Assembly (NCBI GenBank): GCA_902729315.2
Contig: LR746267.1
Span: forward strand, 4,961,386-5,025,385
Length of the DNA stretch: 64,000 nt
Reading direction: 5' to 3'
Origin: Spirodela intermedia
Taxonomy: Eukaryota; Streptophyta; Magnoliopsida; Alismatales; Araceae
Part shown: piece by piece, positions 1-31,077 of the stretch
Numbering within the stretch: the stretch's first letter is position 1
Layout: the number at the start of each line of letters is the position of its first letter
Translations under genes and position numbers: made by a program
The notes under the pieces: generated by a model
Seen by the model: the letters and a program-made list of their open reading frames with translations, nothing else
The model's database searches: none
Told to the model about the DNA's origin: nothing

Positions 1-819
1 GGGTTATGATTTGAAATGATCAATTTACTTCTTTTGAATTCTTCTTTTGTAAATATATAACTCTAAACATTATGAAACATAGTATCAAATGCAAACAAAG
101 CTAAAATGAGCAGTTTCTCATAGTGTGAACAGTGCTAAGGTCCAATAAATATTCTATTAGTGGACTCCATACGATATAATATCATTCTATACTAAATTTT
201 TGAAAGGGTTATGTAGACCTAGTAGAAAGTAATAACACATTTAATTATTTGAGACTATTAGTTCCATATTACTTAATCATATTCTTAAGTACAAGGATCC
301 ATAATCAACTTTGATTAAGTACAAAATAGGAGGTATGATTTTCATCCATTCTTTGCATGACTTTGGCATGTGTTATTATTCTTCTTAAAATTATATATGA
401 TAAGTTTAAAATGAGTGAACTACAACTTATTTTTATAGAATTGTAGCCAGATGATGGTTCGATTAAACAACCATATGGATTGTTAGAACATGTCATAGTT
501 AAAATCAAAAGTTGTTATTTGTCAATAGTTTTTGTTATTGTTGATATGAAGATGACTGAAACTATCAATCATGGTCTTATAATTCTTGGTTGACTTTTTT
601 TAGTAATAGCTAAAGCCATGATGGATTAGGGAAAAAAGAACGTAGAGTTAAAATTTGGTCAAGAAAAAGTAGAAATAAATATGTCTAAGCTAATAAAATA
701 TCCAAAAGAATTGAGGATTGTCACCATGTAGATGTATATGATGAGGATTGTTGCCATTTTTAGTGTGCTGCATGATAATTTTGAATTTTATAATACTCTA
801 ATGCATACCCACAATCAAC

Positions 820-1255
820 AGCTTGAAATGTCTCTTTGGCACTTGTGCATCTAGAAGAATGCCTTTTGGTTTATGCAATGTTCCAATCACATTTCAACTA
901 TATATGTCTATCATGTTTTCAAACTTAATTGTTGAATATTTAAAAATATTTATAGATGATTTCTCATTTTTTTGTCAATCATTTGAGTGCTATAAAATTA
1001 AATTAATAAAGGTATTGTAGTTGTGTGGATAAAAACTTAGTGCTAAGTTGGGAGAAATTTCATTTCATGGTGCAAGGAGTGATGATAAGCCATCTAGTTA
1101 ACAACTATGGATTTGAGGCAGACATGACCAAGATAGAAGTGATCCAAAAGCTCCCCCTCTCTAATTTCATTAGACAACTTAGAGCTTTTTTAGGTCACAT
1201 TACTTTTTATAAATATCTTATTAAAGATTTTGCTAAGGTTTCTAATCTTTAACTA
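820..1255 (+). mobile_element. Decayed Ty3/gypsy (Athila/Tat-like) reverse transcriptase
   Basis: Two adjoining open stretches encode pieces of an LTR-retrotransposon reverse transcriptase. The first (from 823) carries RMPFGLCNVPITFQ followed by the catalytic-site relic IFIDDF, matching the YxDD-type motif, which in Athila/Tat elements is typically FMDDF. After a stop near 1018 a second stretch (from 1025) carries NLVLSWEKFHFMVQ and then QLRAFLGHITFYKYLIKDF, the connection to RNase H. Stop codons and drift show it is not functional. Upstream (1-820) I see only AT-rich sequence with no recognisable gag or protease, so the element is truncated or its 5' part is unreadable. Lineage is inferred from these phrases as I know them from Athila/Tat elements. 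Confidence 0.85.
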
Positions 1256-1379
1256 ACCTAATATCTAATGATGATTAATTTTGAAATAAAGGCTGCATGT
1301 CAATAAGCTTTCTTGTAGATTAAGAAGGTGTTATAGAGATTCTATTTTTTCAACCGCCTAATTGAAACCTCTTTGATGA

Positions 1380-1790
1380 ACTAATGTGTGATGCCTCAGA
1401 TTTTATAGTAAGAGTGGTGTTGTTCAATAAATTGACAAGAAATCAATGATAATTTATTATGTAAGTAAGACATTGGTTGAAGTTCAAGTACATTAAACTA
1501 TGACAGAAAAATAGTTATTAGCTATTATTTTTGCATATGATAAATTTTGATCCTATTTGTTAGATAGAAAAATTATTATATATTATGATCATTTTGCCCT
1601 TAGATATTTACATAGTAAAAAAGAAGACAAATCTCAATTAATTAGGTGGGTTTTATCATTACAAGAATTTGATGTAGATGCTAAGGATAAACAAGGGTGT
1701 GAAAAATGTGTAGCTGATCATTTATCTAAACTACATATACAAATTACAAATCACATTGTTGATTTTTTTTCGAATGAATAACCCCTTATA
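1380..1790 (+). mobile_element. Decayed retrotransposon RNase H
   Basis: The sequence downstream of the reverse transcriptase continues in element order. Near 1390 a frame reads CDASDFIVRVVL, the start of the Ty3/gypsy RNase H with its first acidic residues. After stops, the open stretch 1557-1781 reads KIIIYYDHFALRYL, KSQLIRWVLSLQEFDVD and ADHLSKL, the well known RNase H tail of Athila/Tat elements. In-frame stops between 1430 and 1557 make it a relic. Confidence 0.8.
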
Positions 1791-1899
1791 GTACAAGTGA
1801 GAAGATTATTTCGGTATGCACATATTGTGGATTATTTAGTCACTTGTCAAATTCCAAATGAGTGGACTACAAATAATAAAAAGAAAAAAATTAAGGACA

Positions 1900-2875
1900 T
1901 TGAATTTTATTTTTGAGAAGAACCTAAATTATCTCACCTAGAGGTTGATCAAATCTTTGGATGATATGTCCTTAAAGATGAACATCATAACATATTAGAT
2001 TTTTGTCATTCTTCTTCTTGTGGTGGACATTTTGCATAAAAGAAAATTACTATAAAAATTCTTCAATATATTTTTTTTGGCCTACCATATTAAAAAAATT
2101 ATATGATTTTTTAAATTTTTGTTTGAAGTGTCAAGTTGTGATCAACATAACTAAGAGAGATTTTATGCCACCATAATTGATTATTAAGGTCAAAAAAAAT
2201 TATTTATAGGAAATTGATTTTATAAGACCATTTACTATCAAATGGTCATAAATACACATCTTAATGGCTATTGATTATGTTTCTAAGTAGATAAAGGCCA
2301 TCTCTACTAGAACTAATGATCATAAGGTACTTCTTAAATTTATTGTGTAGTATATTTTTTCACATTTTGGTTATCTAATAGTTATACTTAGTGATAGTGA
2401 GTTGTATGTTAATAATTATCATTTTAAGACTTTACTTAAGAAATATGATGTGCAGCATAAGATGACCATGCCATACCACCCACAAGTTAACAACCAAAGT
2501 AAAGTGACAAATAGAGAAATAAAAAAAATCCTTACATTAAATAGTTAGACTTAATGATAAAAATTGAGTAAATAAACTTCATGATACATTATGGACATAT
2601 AGAACAACTTAAACAAAATTATATAGGAATGTCTCCTTCTAAGTTGATTTTTCACAAAATTTGTCATTTACCCGTTGAAATTGAGTATCAAGCTTATTGG
2701 TCTATCAAAAAGTTCAATTTATCATTGCATGATGTAGAGAAGAACCACATCCTACAAATCTAAGAATTACAAAAGTTGTAAAATGAGGCTTATGAAATTT
2801 CTTTGATTTATAAAGCTAAACTTAAGGCTTTTCATGATCTACATTTGAATTGTAAACAGATTTAAAAATCAAAAA
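1900..2875 (+). mobile_element. Decayed retrotransposon integrase
   Basis: This stretch continues the same element. Short frame-broken phrases match Ty3/gypsy integrase in order: a zinc-binding-region relic around 2005-2035 (SSSCGGHFA), a LKCQVV piece near 2120, EIDFIRPF and MAIDYVSK around 2210-2290 (first catalytic Asp), ILSDSELYV near 2380-2410 (second Asp), PYHPQVNNQSKVTNREIKK near 2470-2530 (catalytic Glu) and, in the open stretch 2581-2763, GMSPSKLIFHKICHLPVEIE. Many stops and frame breaks are present, so it is inactive. Confidence 0.85.
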
Positions 2876-3360
2876 AATTAGTTCAATAACTCACACTTGA
2901 AATTATTTCTTAGGAAACTTAAATCAAGATGAGATGGACCCTTCATAAATTGACAAATCAAGATGGGATGTAGAGTAGTGTTAACTGCAAATCTTAAGAC
3001 ATGTCAACACTTTCAAGTGCATGGGCAAAGACTCAAACCGTACATAAAGCACAAGCAACAACCACCCATCATCTCTCTTCAACTACAAGATCTATAAGCC
3101 TCTCCAACCTCTTTGTTGAAAACATTGTGATCAATTGATGAACAATTTTTTGAATTTTTAATCTAATCACCTTTTAATCAATGGCATCTTCTCTTTTACT
3201 TTTTTTTGTAGTTGTCTTTTAATTATATTTGGAGTACATGTATGAGGTTCATCACACAATCATTGAAACATGGTGATGTATACAATGCACAATAGCAACA
3301 CACATTCTCTTGCACTACTAAGTTTGTACCTTCTTTTCCTAATACTTCTTTTCCTTCACA

Positions 3361-3403
3361 TGCATTAGGGATGATGTATGGATCAAGTTGGGGGGTGAGA
3401 GGA
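3361..3403 (+). mobile_element. Polypurine-tract region of the first Athila-like element
   Basis: A degenerate CATTGAGGACAATG-type motif (cattagggatgatg) is followed by a G-rich tract, aagttggggggtgagagga. In Athila/Tat elements this pairing precedes the 3' LTR. The LTR would then begin at the TG near 3404. I could not find its partner LTR in the window. Confidence 0.55.
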
Positions 3404-4890
3404 TGTTTAACACAATCTATGCTCTTGCAAGATTAATAATATGAATCTTTTTTATCTTCTTTTTGCCCTACTAAATTAAAACTAAATCAAAATAGCTCAT
3501 AATTAGATTGTGTTAAAGCTAAACTTTTTATGTTTAAATAGACTTATTATTTTACTTTTGTGTGTTAGTTTTTAGAATAAATATAGCAATATATTATTAT
3601 TTTTTAAAGTTTAAAGTTAAAGGACAATATAATTTTTGATTTTTTAAAAAATAAAAAAAATAAAAAATATCACCACTTGCTAATAAATCAACACTCGGCA
3701 ACTGACCTAGAGGGGTGTTGAGCTCAAGTGGGTGGACTTAGACCAAGGGAGCCATGAGTTGGAATCAAGTGGCTAAGGACTCACTTCAAACATGTGTGCA
3801 TCACTCCTTGCCACATCTCAAGGGCCAACCAATAGTGAAGGAAGGAGTGTAGTACATGATAACATACGAATTCCACATGTTGAGTATGACATAATTTAGA
3901 CAATTAATACTAAATTTTATGTAAAACTACATTTAACTATATATAAAATAAGCGAAGCATAATTTTTGACAAAGTTTCTAAATACATGCTTAATTTCGTG
4001 ATTTCTTTATATTTTCTACAGCATGTGTATTTATTTATTTATATGTTTCACTTGAGTAATAATTATAAATAAAATGTCATTTGATGTCCAAATTATGATT
4101 CAAATATTTTCTAACAATGTAATATGATCAAAGTATTTTTCCTGAATTTAAGAGATTTTTTTATTTTTCAAAGTATTATAAGATTTATTCCAAGTTCAAA
4201 TGAATATTCTAAAGGTTTCTCTATTTTTTTGAAATTTTCTATTAAATATGAATGAATATCAGTGCTTTGAGTCATGATTATTACATTATAAAACATAATC
4301 CATACAATATTTATGATTTATTATGCATCTCTTAAGCCCTAAGTCAAGTCATGCATAAATGAGTTTATATTTATCATGTTGATTTCTCCCTTATACCTAA
4401 TTTATTATATTTATTTACTTAAAGGGGTAATGGGCTCTATTTTAATATTATGTTTCAGGTCATATTAGGCCCATGGGCCAGCTGAACAGCCCACATTAAT
4501 TAAGGAGGAGACCCAACAAGAAGGATGTATTTTCTCTCCCCTCAAATTAAGGAAACTGCCCACTTAAGGTGGGCCGTTCATTTCATTCCTAATTAGAGGG
4601 AGGGGTATGTGGCACGATCTGATCAGCCACGCCACTCTCCCTCATTAAAAAAACCCTTGGGAGTATCTCAGCCCCTCAATCAACACAATCCAAGGGCTGA
4701 GATAAGTCTTAGGGTGAGGGAAGGTGACGAGACACCAACCTCCCTTTGAAAATAAAACAACAATTTATCAAAAACAGCATGCAGATTAGGTAATAATTTA
4801 TGAAGTGAATTCTATAATATATTTTGACATTTTTCATTTGATGTTTGACTACGTAATGTGACATATATCATCATTACCGATTTTGTTTGT
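3404..4890. other. AT-rich intergenic DNA, probably LTR-derived in part
   Basis: There is no credible coding sequence here. If the polypurine tract at 3361-3403 is read correctly, at least the first part should be the 3' LTR of the upstream element. The block 4490-4760 is less AT-rich and contains a short inverted pair around CCCACTTAAGGTGGG (about 4558-4573); I could not assign it. Confidence 0.4.
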
Positions 4891-5124
4891 TGACGAGAGG
4901 AGAGTGGATAAGCACTTCCCTTTCTCAAAGCCCGATTTTTGAAGCTTCACTCTGTCCTTTTTTTTTTTTTTTTTTTTCTTTCTCTCTTTCATATGCGGAC
5001 AGGTAACTTTTTCTGACGAGAGGAGAGAATGGATAAGCACTTCCCCTGTCTTAAAACCCGATTTTTGGAGCTTCACTTTGTCCTTTTTTTCTTCTTTCTC
5101 ACTTTAATGTGTAGACAGGTAGGT
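4891..5124. repeat. Two-copy tandem duplication, about 123 bp
   Basis: Copy A starts at 4891 and copy B at 5014. Both begin tgacgagaggagag, continue with ggataagcacttccc and a GAAGCTTCACT-like block, run through a long T tract, and end with gacaggta. Differences are mainly in T-tract length and scattered substitutions, so the duplication is old but clear. Confidence 0.85.
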
Positions 5125-5389
5125 AGCCTTTCTAATGAGAGCTTTTCACCTCTTCCTATGATTACTTTGACTAAGGAATTTTTAACTTCAACCACTCTAA
5201 AATGTTCAATAGGACTCTCAGTACCCTTGGATTACTAGCTGATATCTACTAAAATATAAAGAGTAGATCTCAAAATTCAATTTCATGAAAATTTAATACG
5301 TAAAGTGTATGAGAGATCACAACGATGTTAGATTCTTGCGAGCGGGACCACATCCTGAGCAGAGAACTATGATGTGGGTTTACATCATA

Positions 5390-5612
5390 GTTCTTGAGGT
5401 CATCTTCTCGTCATAGAGATTGGCGAGGCCGAAGTCGGAGATTTTTGGGTTTACATCAGCGTCGGGGAGCACGTAGCTGGGCCTCACGTCCCTGTGGACG
5501 GTCCTCAAAAAGCAAAAAAAAAGAAACGGAAGGAAGGAAGGAGGAGGTGATTAGGCTGCTTCACGGCCACCCTCCTCCCGTCGGAGAGCTTCCCCAGCGG
5601 AAGGCGATCAGG
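5390..5612 (-). pseudogene. Broken receptor-like kinase fragment (LRR-RLK VIII type)
   Basis: Reading the - strand, about 5540-5605 encodes LGKLSDGRRVAVKQP, matching the nucleotide-binding-lobe segment with the invariant Lys of plant receptor-like kinases. After a short A/G-rich stretch, about 5394-5500 encodes [17 protein letters not shown] and then [18 protein letters not shown], the catalytic-loop HRD and the DFG segment. Roughly 100 or more residues that normally separate these blocks are missing, the catalytic-loop Asn position is Tyr, and a stop follows shortly after. The phrases [10 protein letters not shown] and LYDEKMT resemble the LRR-VIII/malectin subfamily. This is a gene relic, not an expressed kinase. 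Confidence 0.75.
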
Positions 5613-5617
5613 CCACG

Positions 5618-5990
5618 GCAATGTGCTTCTTCTTCTTCTTTTTCCTCTCTTCCTCCCTCTCTTTCCTCTCTCCTTTCTCCTTTTTCCCTCCTTTCCTTCG
5701 GTCTTCCGTTCCTCTCTCCCGTCGGGAACTGTTAAGATGGTTCGCGGTGGACCTGTGGATCGGGCAACGGTCACGGTGGAACGGCCAAATCGGCCGTTGG
5801 ATCGGGCGAAGATGCGGACCAAGACGGTTCGGCGGATCAGCAGACCGCTTTTGGGGGGAAAAACCGGAGCCTCTCCTCTCTCCCTCTCCCTCTCCCTCTG
5901 CCCCCCCTTCTCTCCCTCTCTGTCTCTCCCTCTCTCTCTCTCCCCGGCTCTGTCTCTCTGTCTTTCTCTCCCTCATGTCCTTTTGAAATC
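5618..5990. repeat. CT/GA-rich low-complexity tract
   Basis: This is a pyrimidine-rich stretch on the + strand (ttc/ctt runs around 5625-5710 and ctctccctct runs around 5870-5975). Several overlapping open frames exist on both strands only because of the biased composition; none resembles a known protein. Confidence 0.8.
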
Positions 5991-5999
5991 ACGCACACA

Positions 6000-6265
6000 T
6001 CTCCCCGAGGGCCTCCTCCACGTGAGAAAGTCGAGGAGATGGGCCTCAACCGCCAGACGGGCTTCGTGTGGCTCGCCCAGAAGAAGGCCCTCTGGAAGAC
6101 TTGTTCGTGTACCCCACCAAGATCACCTACCCGGCCTCGGCCTTGGAGCTGGAGGAGCAGGGTCATTGATTTGATCCCGGATTCGATGCCTTGGGGGAGT
6201 TCCCATGAAACATGTCAAAAGTCCGGCTGTTCACCATTCATTTTATCCCAGACTCTATTTGATTG
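6000..6265 (+). pseudogene. DUF538-domain fragment
   Basis: From about 6014 one frame reads LPEGLL. After a frame break another reads EKVEEMGLNRQTGFVWLAQK (about 6024-6083). These correspond to the LPxGLLPLxDVxEVGYNxxTGFVWLxQKK core of the plant DUF538 family. The rest of the domain is not recognisable; a possible PTKITYPAS piece lies in a third frame near 6110. There is no complete start or end. It lies just beyond the 3' end of the valyl-tRNA synthetase gene and is unrelated to it. Confidence 0.55.
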
Positions 6266-6392
6266 ATCCCTTTTTGTTTCTGTGCTTATTATATAAGATC
6301 AACGAGTATGCTTGATGAAACATGGAAAATCATTGGGGATTACGCAATATAGAGAGAGAGAAAGAGAGCTACTGAGACAAAAACGGGGGGAA

Positions 6393-26431
<20,039 letters not shown>

Positions 26432-26696
26432 TCCTCTCCACCCTTCCCCCCGCCCCCACCTGGCGATAACGCTCACTCCTTGGCGGGAAGGAGGGAGGAG
26501 GAAGGAGCTGGGAGTGGATGGGACGGATGGGGAGCGAGGGGGAAGAATAAGGAGAAGAAGATCGATGCTGATCCATTGTGATGGAACGGACGTGATTGAA
26601 TGCTGACCGTCGATCCCGAGAAATCCTACTGATCTCCCCTGTCCCCTCTCCAACGTCTATATTCTCAGAGACTCACGGAGTTTCTCCATGGAGAGT

Positions 26697-26925
26697 GTTT
26701 GGATTGCAGGAATTAGCGGGATAATGGAAGAAAAAGTTTTAGGACCATGAGGCGGATTTGTTGCGTTTGTATTGCAAGAATTAGCGGGATAATGGAAGAA
26801 AAAGGTTTAGGACCCTGAGTCGGATTTGTGTTTGTATTGCAGGAATTAGTTGGACAATAGAAGAAGCAGTTTTGGTGCCCTAAGGCGGATAAGTTTGATG
26901 TTGGATTGTAGGAATCAGTGGAAAA
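26697..26925. repeat. Minisatellite, about 65-bp unit, 3.5 copies
   Basis: Units begin near 26697, 26765, 26830 and 26897 with gtttg(g/t)attgcaggaattag, and continue with gga(t/c)aat(g/a)gaagaa, a ttt.gg.cc block and t(g/a)aggcggat. Copies diverge progressively towards 26925. Confidence 0.85.
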
Positions 26926-27093
26926 CCTCGGTAGAGTATAGTAGTACTATTAGTTTGATATCCGATTGGGGTAAAGTTATTGAATGAGCATATAAGTAAG
27001 ACTAAAAAATATCAAGGCTTTTCACCAATGCTCTTCAGCAAAACGAGTCCGTACGCCGCGTCTCAAAACTGTGACGTGGATAATTTTATATGT

Positions 27094-27103
27094 GCCACGT
27101 GGC
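27094..27103. promoter_or_regulatory. G-box palindrome GCCACGTGGC
   Basis: A perfect 10-bp palindrome with the CACGTG core lies about 400 bp upstream of the DnaJ-type gene start. In plants this core is bound by bZIP and bHLH factors; function here is inferred only. Confidence 0.55.
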
Positions 27104-27502
27104 AATTTTACCTGACTCTATCCAAAGCGTCTGATGAGGCAATAAAAATCGGGCCGGGCTGCCAACAGATTCGGCCCGCAGACACATGAACATTCCGCCC
27201 ACCCTGATTGAATCAAACGGTTAGCACTATGATAATGTCAATCAATCGGACGGCTATCTTTGTACCCTAATTGAAGTGAGAAAGAGAGAGAGCCACAGAG
27301 CGGGCCGGGCTGCGGTGACTCGGCCCGTCAGAGCCACTAGTTTATTAATTTATTTTAAATGGCTGACTAAATCTTTTCGAGCCACTCGTTCACCGGGAGA
27401 ATCATACGGTGAAGAGGAGGGACGAGGTTTGCGCCCTCCCCGCTTTTTGGGAATTTTACAGGGAAATTAAGATTTGAGAGGCGGGAGGTAGAGGACGCTA
27501 TC

Positions 27503-29290
27503 ATGGCGTCCCTCTCCTCTGTATCTTCTCCTCCATCGCGTTCTCCCGCAGGGCAGCTGCTCTGTTGCTCCTCCTCCCTCTCTCCTCCTCTTCCTCATCA
27601 CTCATCGCCGGTTCTCTTCTCCAGATGGCTGCTGCCAGCGAGCCAGAAGTCCTTGGTCGCTGGCTGCCGGGGGCGGCGGCGGCGGCGGCGGCGGCGCTCC
27701 GTTGCACCGGTGGCGGCAGCGTTTCTGCTCTTCGATGGCGGTGGCGGTCCAGTGAGGTTCGCGTTGGACACTCAGACGATCATTGTGTCCGCTAGTGTGC
27801 TGGCGGCCGTGTCTCTTTCTCTTCTCCTCGGCCTGAAGGTAATTTTGCGTGGCCTTCCCTGACCCCTCCTCCCATCCTCTGACGATTTTGTTCCAGCTTG
27901 TTGTGATTTATTCATTTTTGTATGATATTAGGGTTAGAGTTGTGATTTCGGGGCGAGATTGACGAGGGGTGGTGGTGTTGATGCTGGATTTTGCAGGGGG
28001 AGCCCGTTCCTTGCGACCGGTGCGCAGGAAACGGTGAGGATTTTCCACTCATTTTATCTAGTGATTACTCACACAGAAATCCTTATTTATTTTCTTTTTT
28101 TCTTTCTTTTTTTTTTACACTTGGATCGAGTTTATTGTGGAACTTTGGGGGGTCATTTTATCTAGTGCTGGAGTTGCTCCTTCTCTTTCAATGTGCTTCT
28201 TCTCTACAGATCAAATCATCTTTCTTCCTCCACCTATTTGACACCATGAATACTCTCTTTGGTGATTGCCACGAATCTTCCCTGGTTTCGTTGATTGCAT
28301 AATATTTTGATTCGCATAATGTTCTCTGTGCCGTCATTCTGTCTGGGCATCTTCAATTCGTCACTCAGTGAGGCAGAAAATCGCAATGATTCTTGTTTCC
28401 CTAGTGTGTCTAATGCCATTTTGTGCCCTAACAAGACGGTCGATCGTTTAAACATCCCGTTAGTCCTTCCAAAGCGGTTTGTCTACTTGCTTGAATATGA
28501 ATAAAAAGATTTTCATCCCAATCGCCAGTAAGTTCTCTTCAATCGCCATATCCATTGCTTCCAAATCGTTGAGGAAGAGGAGGGCCTTTTATCGTGCTCA
28601 TACTCTCCCCTAGTTGGATGAACCCCCAGGCTGATCTAGCTCAACCCTCTGGTTTTGATCTCCATGACAGGTGGGACGAAGTGTATTTTCTGTGTTGATG
28701 GCAAGATGAAGATGGAAACAGGATTGGTCGATTGTCGGGTATGCAAAGGCTCAGGTATTCTCCTCACTCCTATAAATATTGAGAGCCATTCGATTCAACT
28801 TCTATAGTTATACATGGAAAATGCTTGTTCATGTCAAACTGAGCCGACCATCATCAATAAAACTTTTTTTTTGGGGGGGTTTAATAATGCCAAATGCAGT
28901 AGTTGTGTGAAATCGAATTCATCTTCTGATTCGCAGGTTTGAATTTATTAGGGAATTTATTTTGTAAAGTGTTATTGCTTATTATGTGATATCCATGATA
29001 GTTGACCTCATCTGTTTGATTTATTTCCATTGACCGATGCCCGGTTAATGGATCATTTAAAGGTGCAGATTATTTGAGCCAACTGATCATATCTGCGTCA
29101 TAATCATCAGTATTTGATCTGATTTGGTCATCAGAATCTGCTCCATATGAACTAGAACTCCCATGCACGAACATAAGCTCTACTCTGCTGCATATCTGAC
29201 AGATTCTGATGCTCTGCTCGTGTTCCTCACTTCCCAGGTATGATTCTCTGCAAGAAGTGTGGGGGCTCAGGATACTCGAGGCGCTTGTGA
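27503..29290 (+). CDS. Plastid-type DnaJ zinc-finger (Cys-rich) membrane protein
   Basis: Four exons, 27503-27838, 27997-28033, 28671-28754 and 29238-29290, join in frame to a 169-residue protein. The N terminus is Ser/Pro/Arg-rich with a GGC-encoded poly-Arg run and looks like a chloroplast transit peptide. Residues about 92-111 ([20 protein letters not shown]) form one membrane segment. From residue 113 there are four Cys pairs: [24 protein letters not shown] and CKKCGGSG, three of them canonical CxxCxGxG zinc-finger units of DnaJ/Hsp40; the protein ends SGYSRRL. There is no J domain. The layout resembles small thylakoid zinc-finger proteins such as LQY1 and BSD2-like factors, which act as thiol-disulfide or assembly chaperones; that role is inferred. 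The start is the first ATG of the open frame and phase is kept across all introns. Confidence 0.88.
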
Positions 29291-29307
29291 GCTGCCCATG
29301 GCTCATC

Positions 29308-29314
29308 CTCTCTC

Positions 29315-29387
<73 letters not shown>
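29308..29387. repeat. Compound (TC)n(TGTC)n(TC)n microsatellite
   Basis: A pyrimidine repeat begins about 18 bp after the DnaJ-type stop codon, so it is probably within the 3' UTR. Confidence 0.9.
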
Positions 29388-29820
29388 TTTGCTGCTCTTG
29401 TAGCTTGATACCTCTACCAGAATCATTCTTTGAAGTGAAGCCTCAACATCAGAGGCTGAGCATGATTTGGAAAATATCACAATAAATATATAAATATATT
29501 TCATGTATTTATATCTATTAATTATATGTACCTAATGTGTTCAGAGATTTTGGTTTATACACACGTGGGTACTTGTTCAAAGGATGATAATGGGCCAGGT
29601 TGACCTTTGCCCAGTTCTTCCAGACCCATTGTAATGAATTCTCTTCATGATTTAGAAAAATATGACAAGTTTTTTATGAATACATCGTGATTATATATTT
29701 TGATAAATAAAAATTTAGCCTAAATAGATTTACAATGAAATAATAATAGTTAATTATTATTGTTTTAAGAATTAAAAATAGTATTATTATTATTAAGTCT
29801 CTATTATTATAAATTAATAA

Positions 29821-31054
29821 TGTATTGATAAAATATTTTTAAGTTTTAATTTATGATAAATAGATGTATAATTGTGTTAAATTGAGAAAAATGGTTTTTG
29901 GTTGGTTAATAACAATTTCTAATTAATTATATGATTTTATGTGAATTGGTATAATTTATATAATCACATTTTTAAGATAAAATAAATAGAAATAAAATAA
30001 AAATATATAAAAAGGAGGAACTCGTCTAATGTGAGTCATGAGCATGGGGTTAAGCTGCTAAAGAATAGTTGGTAGGATACATGTGAGTCATGAGCATGGG
30101 GTCAAAAGTAGTTGTATAAATGTGAGAAGATTATAATAACTATAGAAATAGGTATTACTATATATTCATCTCTAAAGTTGAAAAATAATTAATGTGAGAC
30201 TAAACTTACGTCACTACTCACTAATAGATTTTCAATAATTTTAATACTTAAAATACCCCTAGTTTACAAGAAAGAAATATCCTTATGACATCACTTGATA
30301 AGAGCATTTACATATTTATTTAACTCTCTTTCATTTAAATAGATCACTAATGAGGATCTAAAGCTAATAAAGCCAAATTTATTTTTTTATATGATTAAAT
30401 CATAATTTTTCAACAAAGTACTAATTAATAATTAACTCACCATAATCACTCAATCATTTTTTTGTAAAAATATTATCAATATAAATTAAAAAATATGATT
30501 ACCAACTATTTAAATTAAAAATATCATTTTTTTGTAAAAAAATGATTACACAATAATCTTCATAAATATAAATAATTTTGATGATCACCATCATAAAGCT
30601 AAAACTCTTTCTTTCATAATTTAAACTTAATTTTTACCTAATTTAGTAAAATTTTGTGTGATTTTAAGTTTTAAAAAATATTCTTCATTCAATTAAAATT
30701 ATTGTGATTTTTACATATCTTAATTTGATCAATTAAATTATTTATAATTATTTATGTCATCTTCACATCTACATCCTAATTTCTTTTTTTATGAATTTTA
30801 AAATATATTTTTATCTCCATTAATTAATAAAAATCATAAAAATTATATTCTTTGAGAAAATTATAAACTATTATTATATATTATCTTACATTCATGTGAA
30901 CGACTTAAAATTTTCTTATTATTTTTGAAAAAAATATAAAAATTATAATTAATTAATTTTATATTGATAATTTTTCTAAAAATTTAAATTTTAGTATTTT
31001 TATTTATAAATTATAAATTTATGTGATTTATTATACAGTGATTAAGTCATGTCA
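29821..31054 (+). mobile_element. Left (5') LTR of a decayed Athila/Tat-like element
   Basis: This AT-rich stretch shares long collinear similarity with 34850-36500. Shared blocks include atgataaa...gttaaattgagaa, agataaaataa..ataaataaaa, tgtataaatgtgagaagatta, tccttatga..tcacttga.aag...ttaactctct, and the end atgtgatttattata.a..gattaa.tca. The boundaries are approximate: similarity begins near a TG at 29821 and ends near CA at 31054, six bases before the primer-binding site. The left copy lacks roughly 130 bp present in the right copy near 35060-35190 and contains a 20-bp direct repeat (about 30031 and 30083). Confidence 0.7.
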
Positions 31055-31059
31055 AATTT

Positions 31060-31077
31060 TGGCATCATTGTTGGAGA
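31060..31077 (+). mobile_element. Decayed tRNA-Asp-type primer-binding site
   Basis: The sequence tggcatcattgttggaga sits six bases inside the left LTR. Plant Athila/Tat/Ogre elements commonly carry TGGCGCCGTTGCCGGGGA here, complementary at its start to the 3' end of tRNA-Asp. Twelve of 18 bases match, and all six differences are C-to-T or G-to-A. Confidence 0.7.

Larger units (their letters stand above)
26432..27502. promoter_or_regulatory. Divergent intergenic region between valyl-tRNA synthetase and DnaJ-type gene
   Basis: About 1.07 kb separates the two start codons, which point away from each other, so both 5' UTRs and promoters lie here. It contains a minisatellite (26697-26925), a G-box palindrome (27094-27103), and two copies of a GGGCCGGGCTG...CGGCCCG block (about 27151-27180 and 27302-27330), resembling site-II/GGGCC promoter elements of housekeeping genes. 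No TATA box could be assigned confidently on either side. Confidence 0.6.
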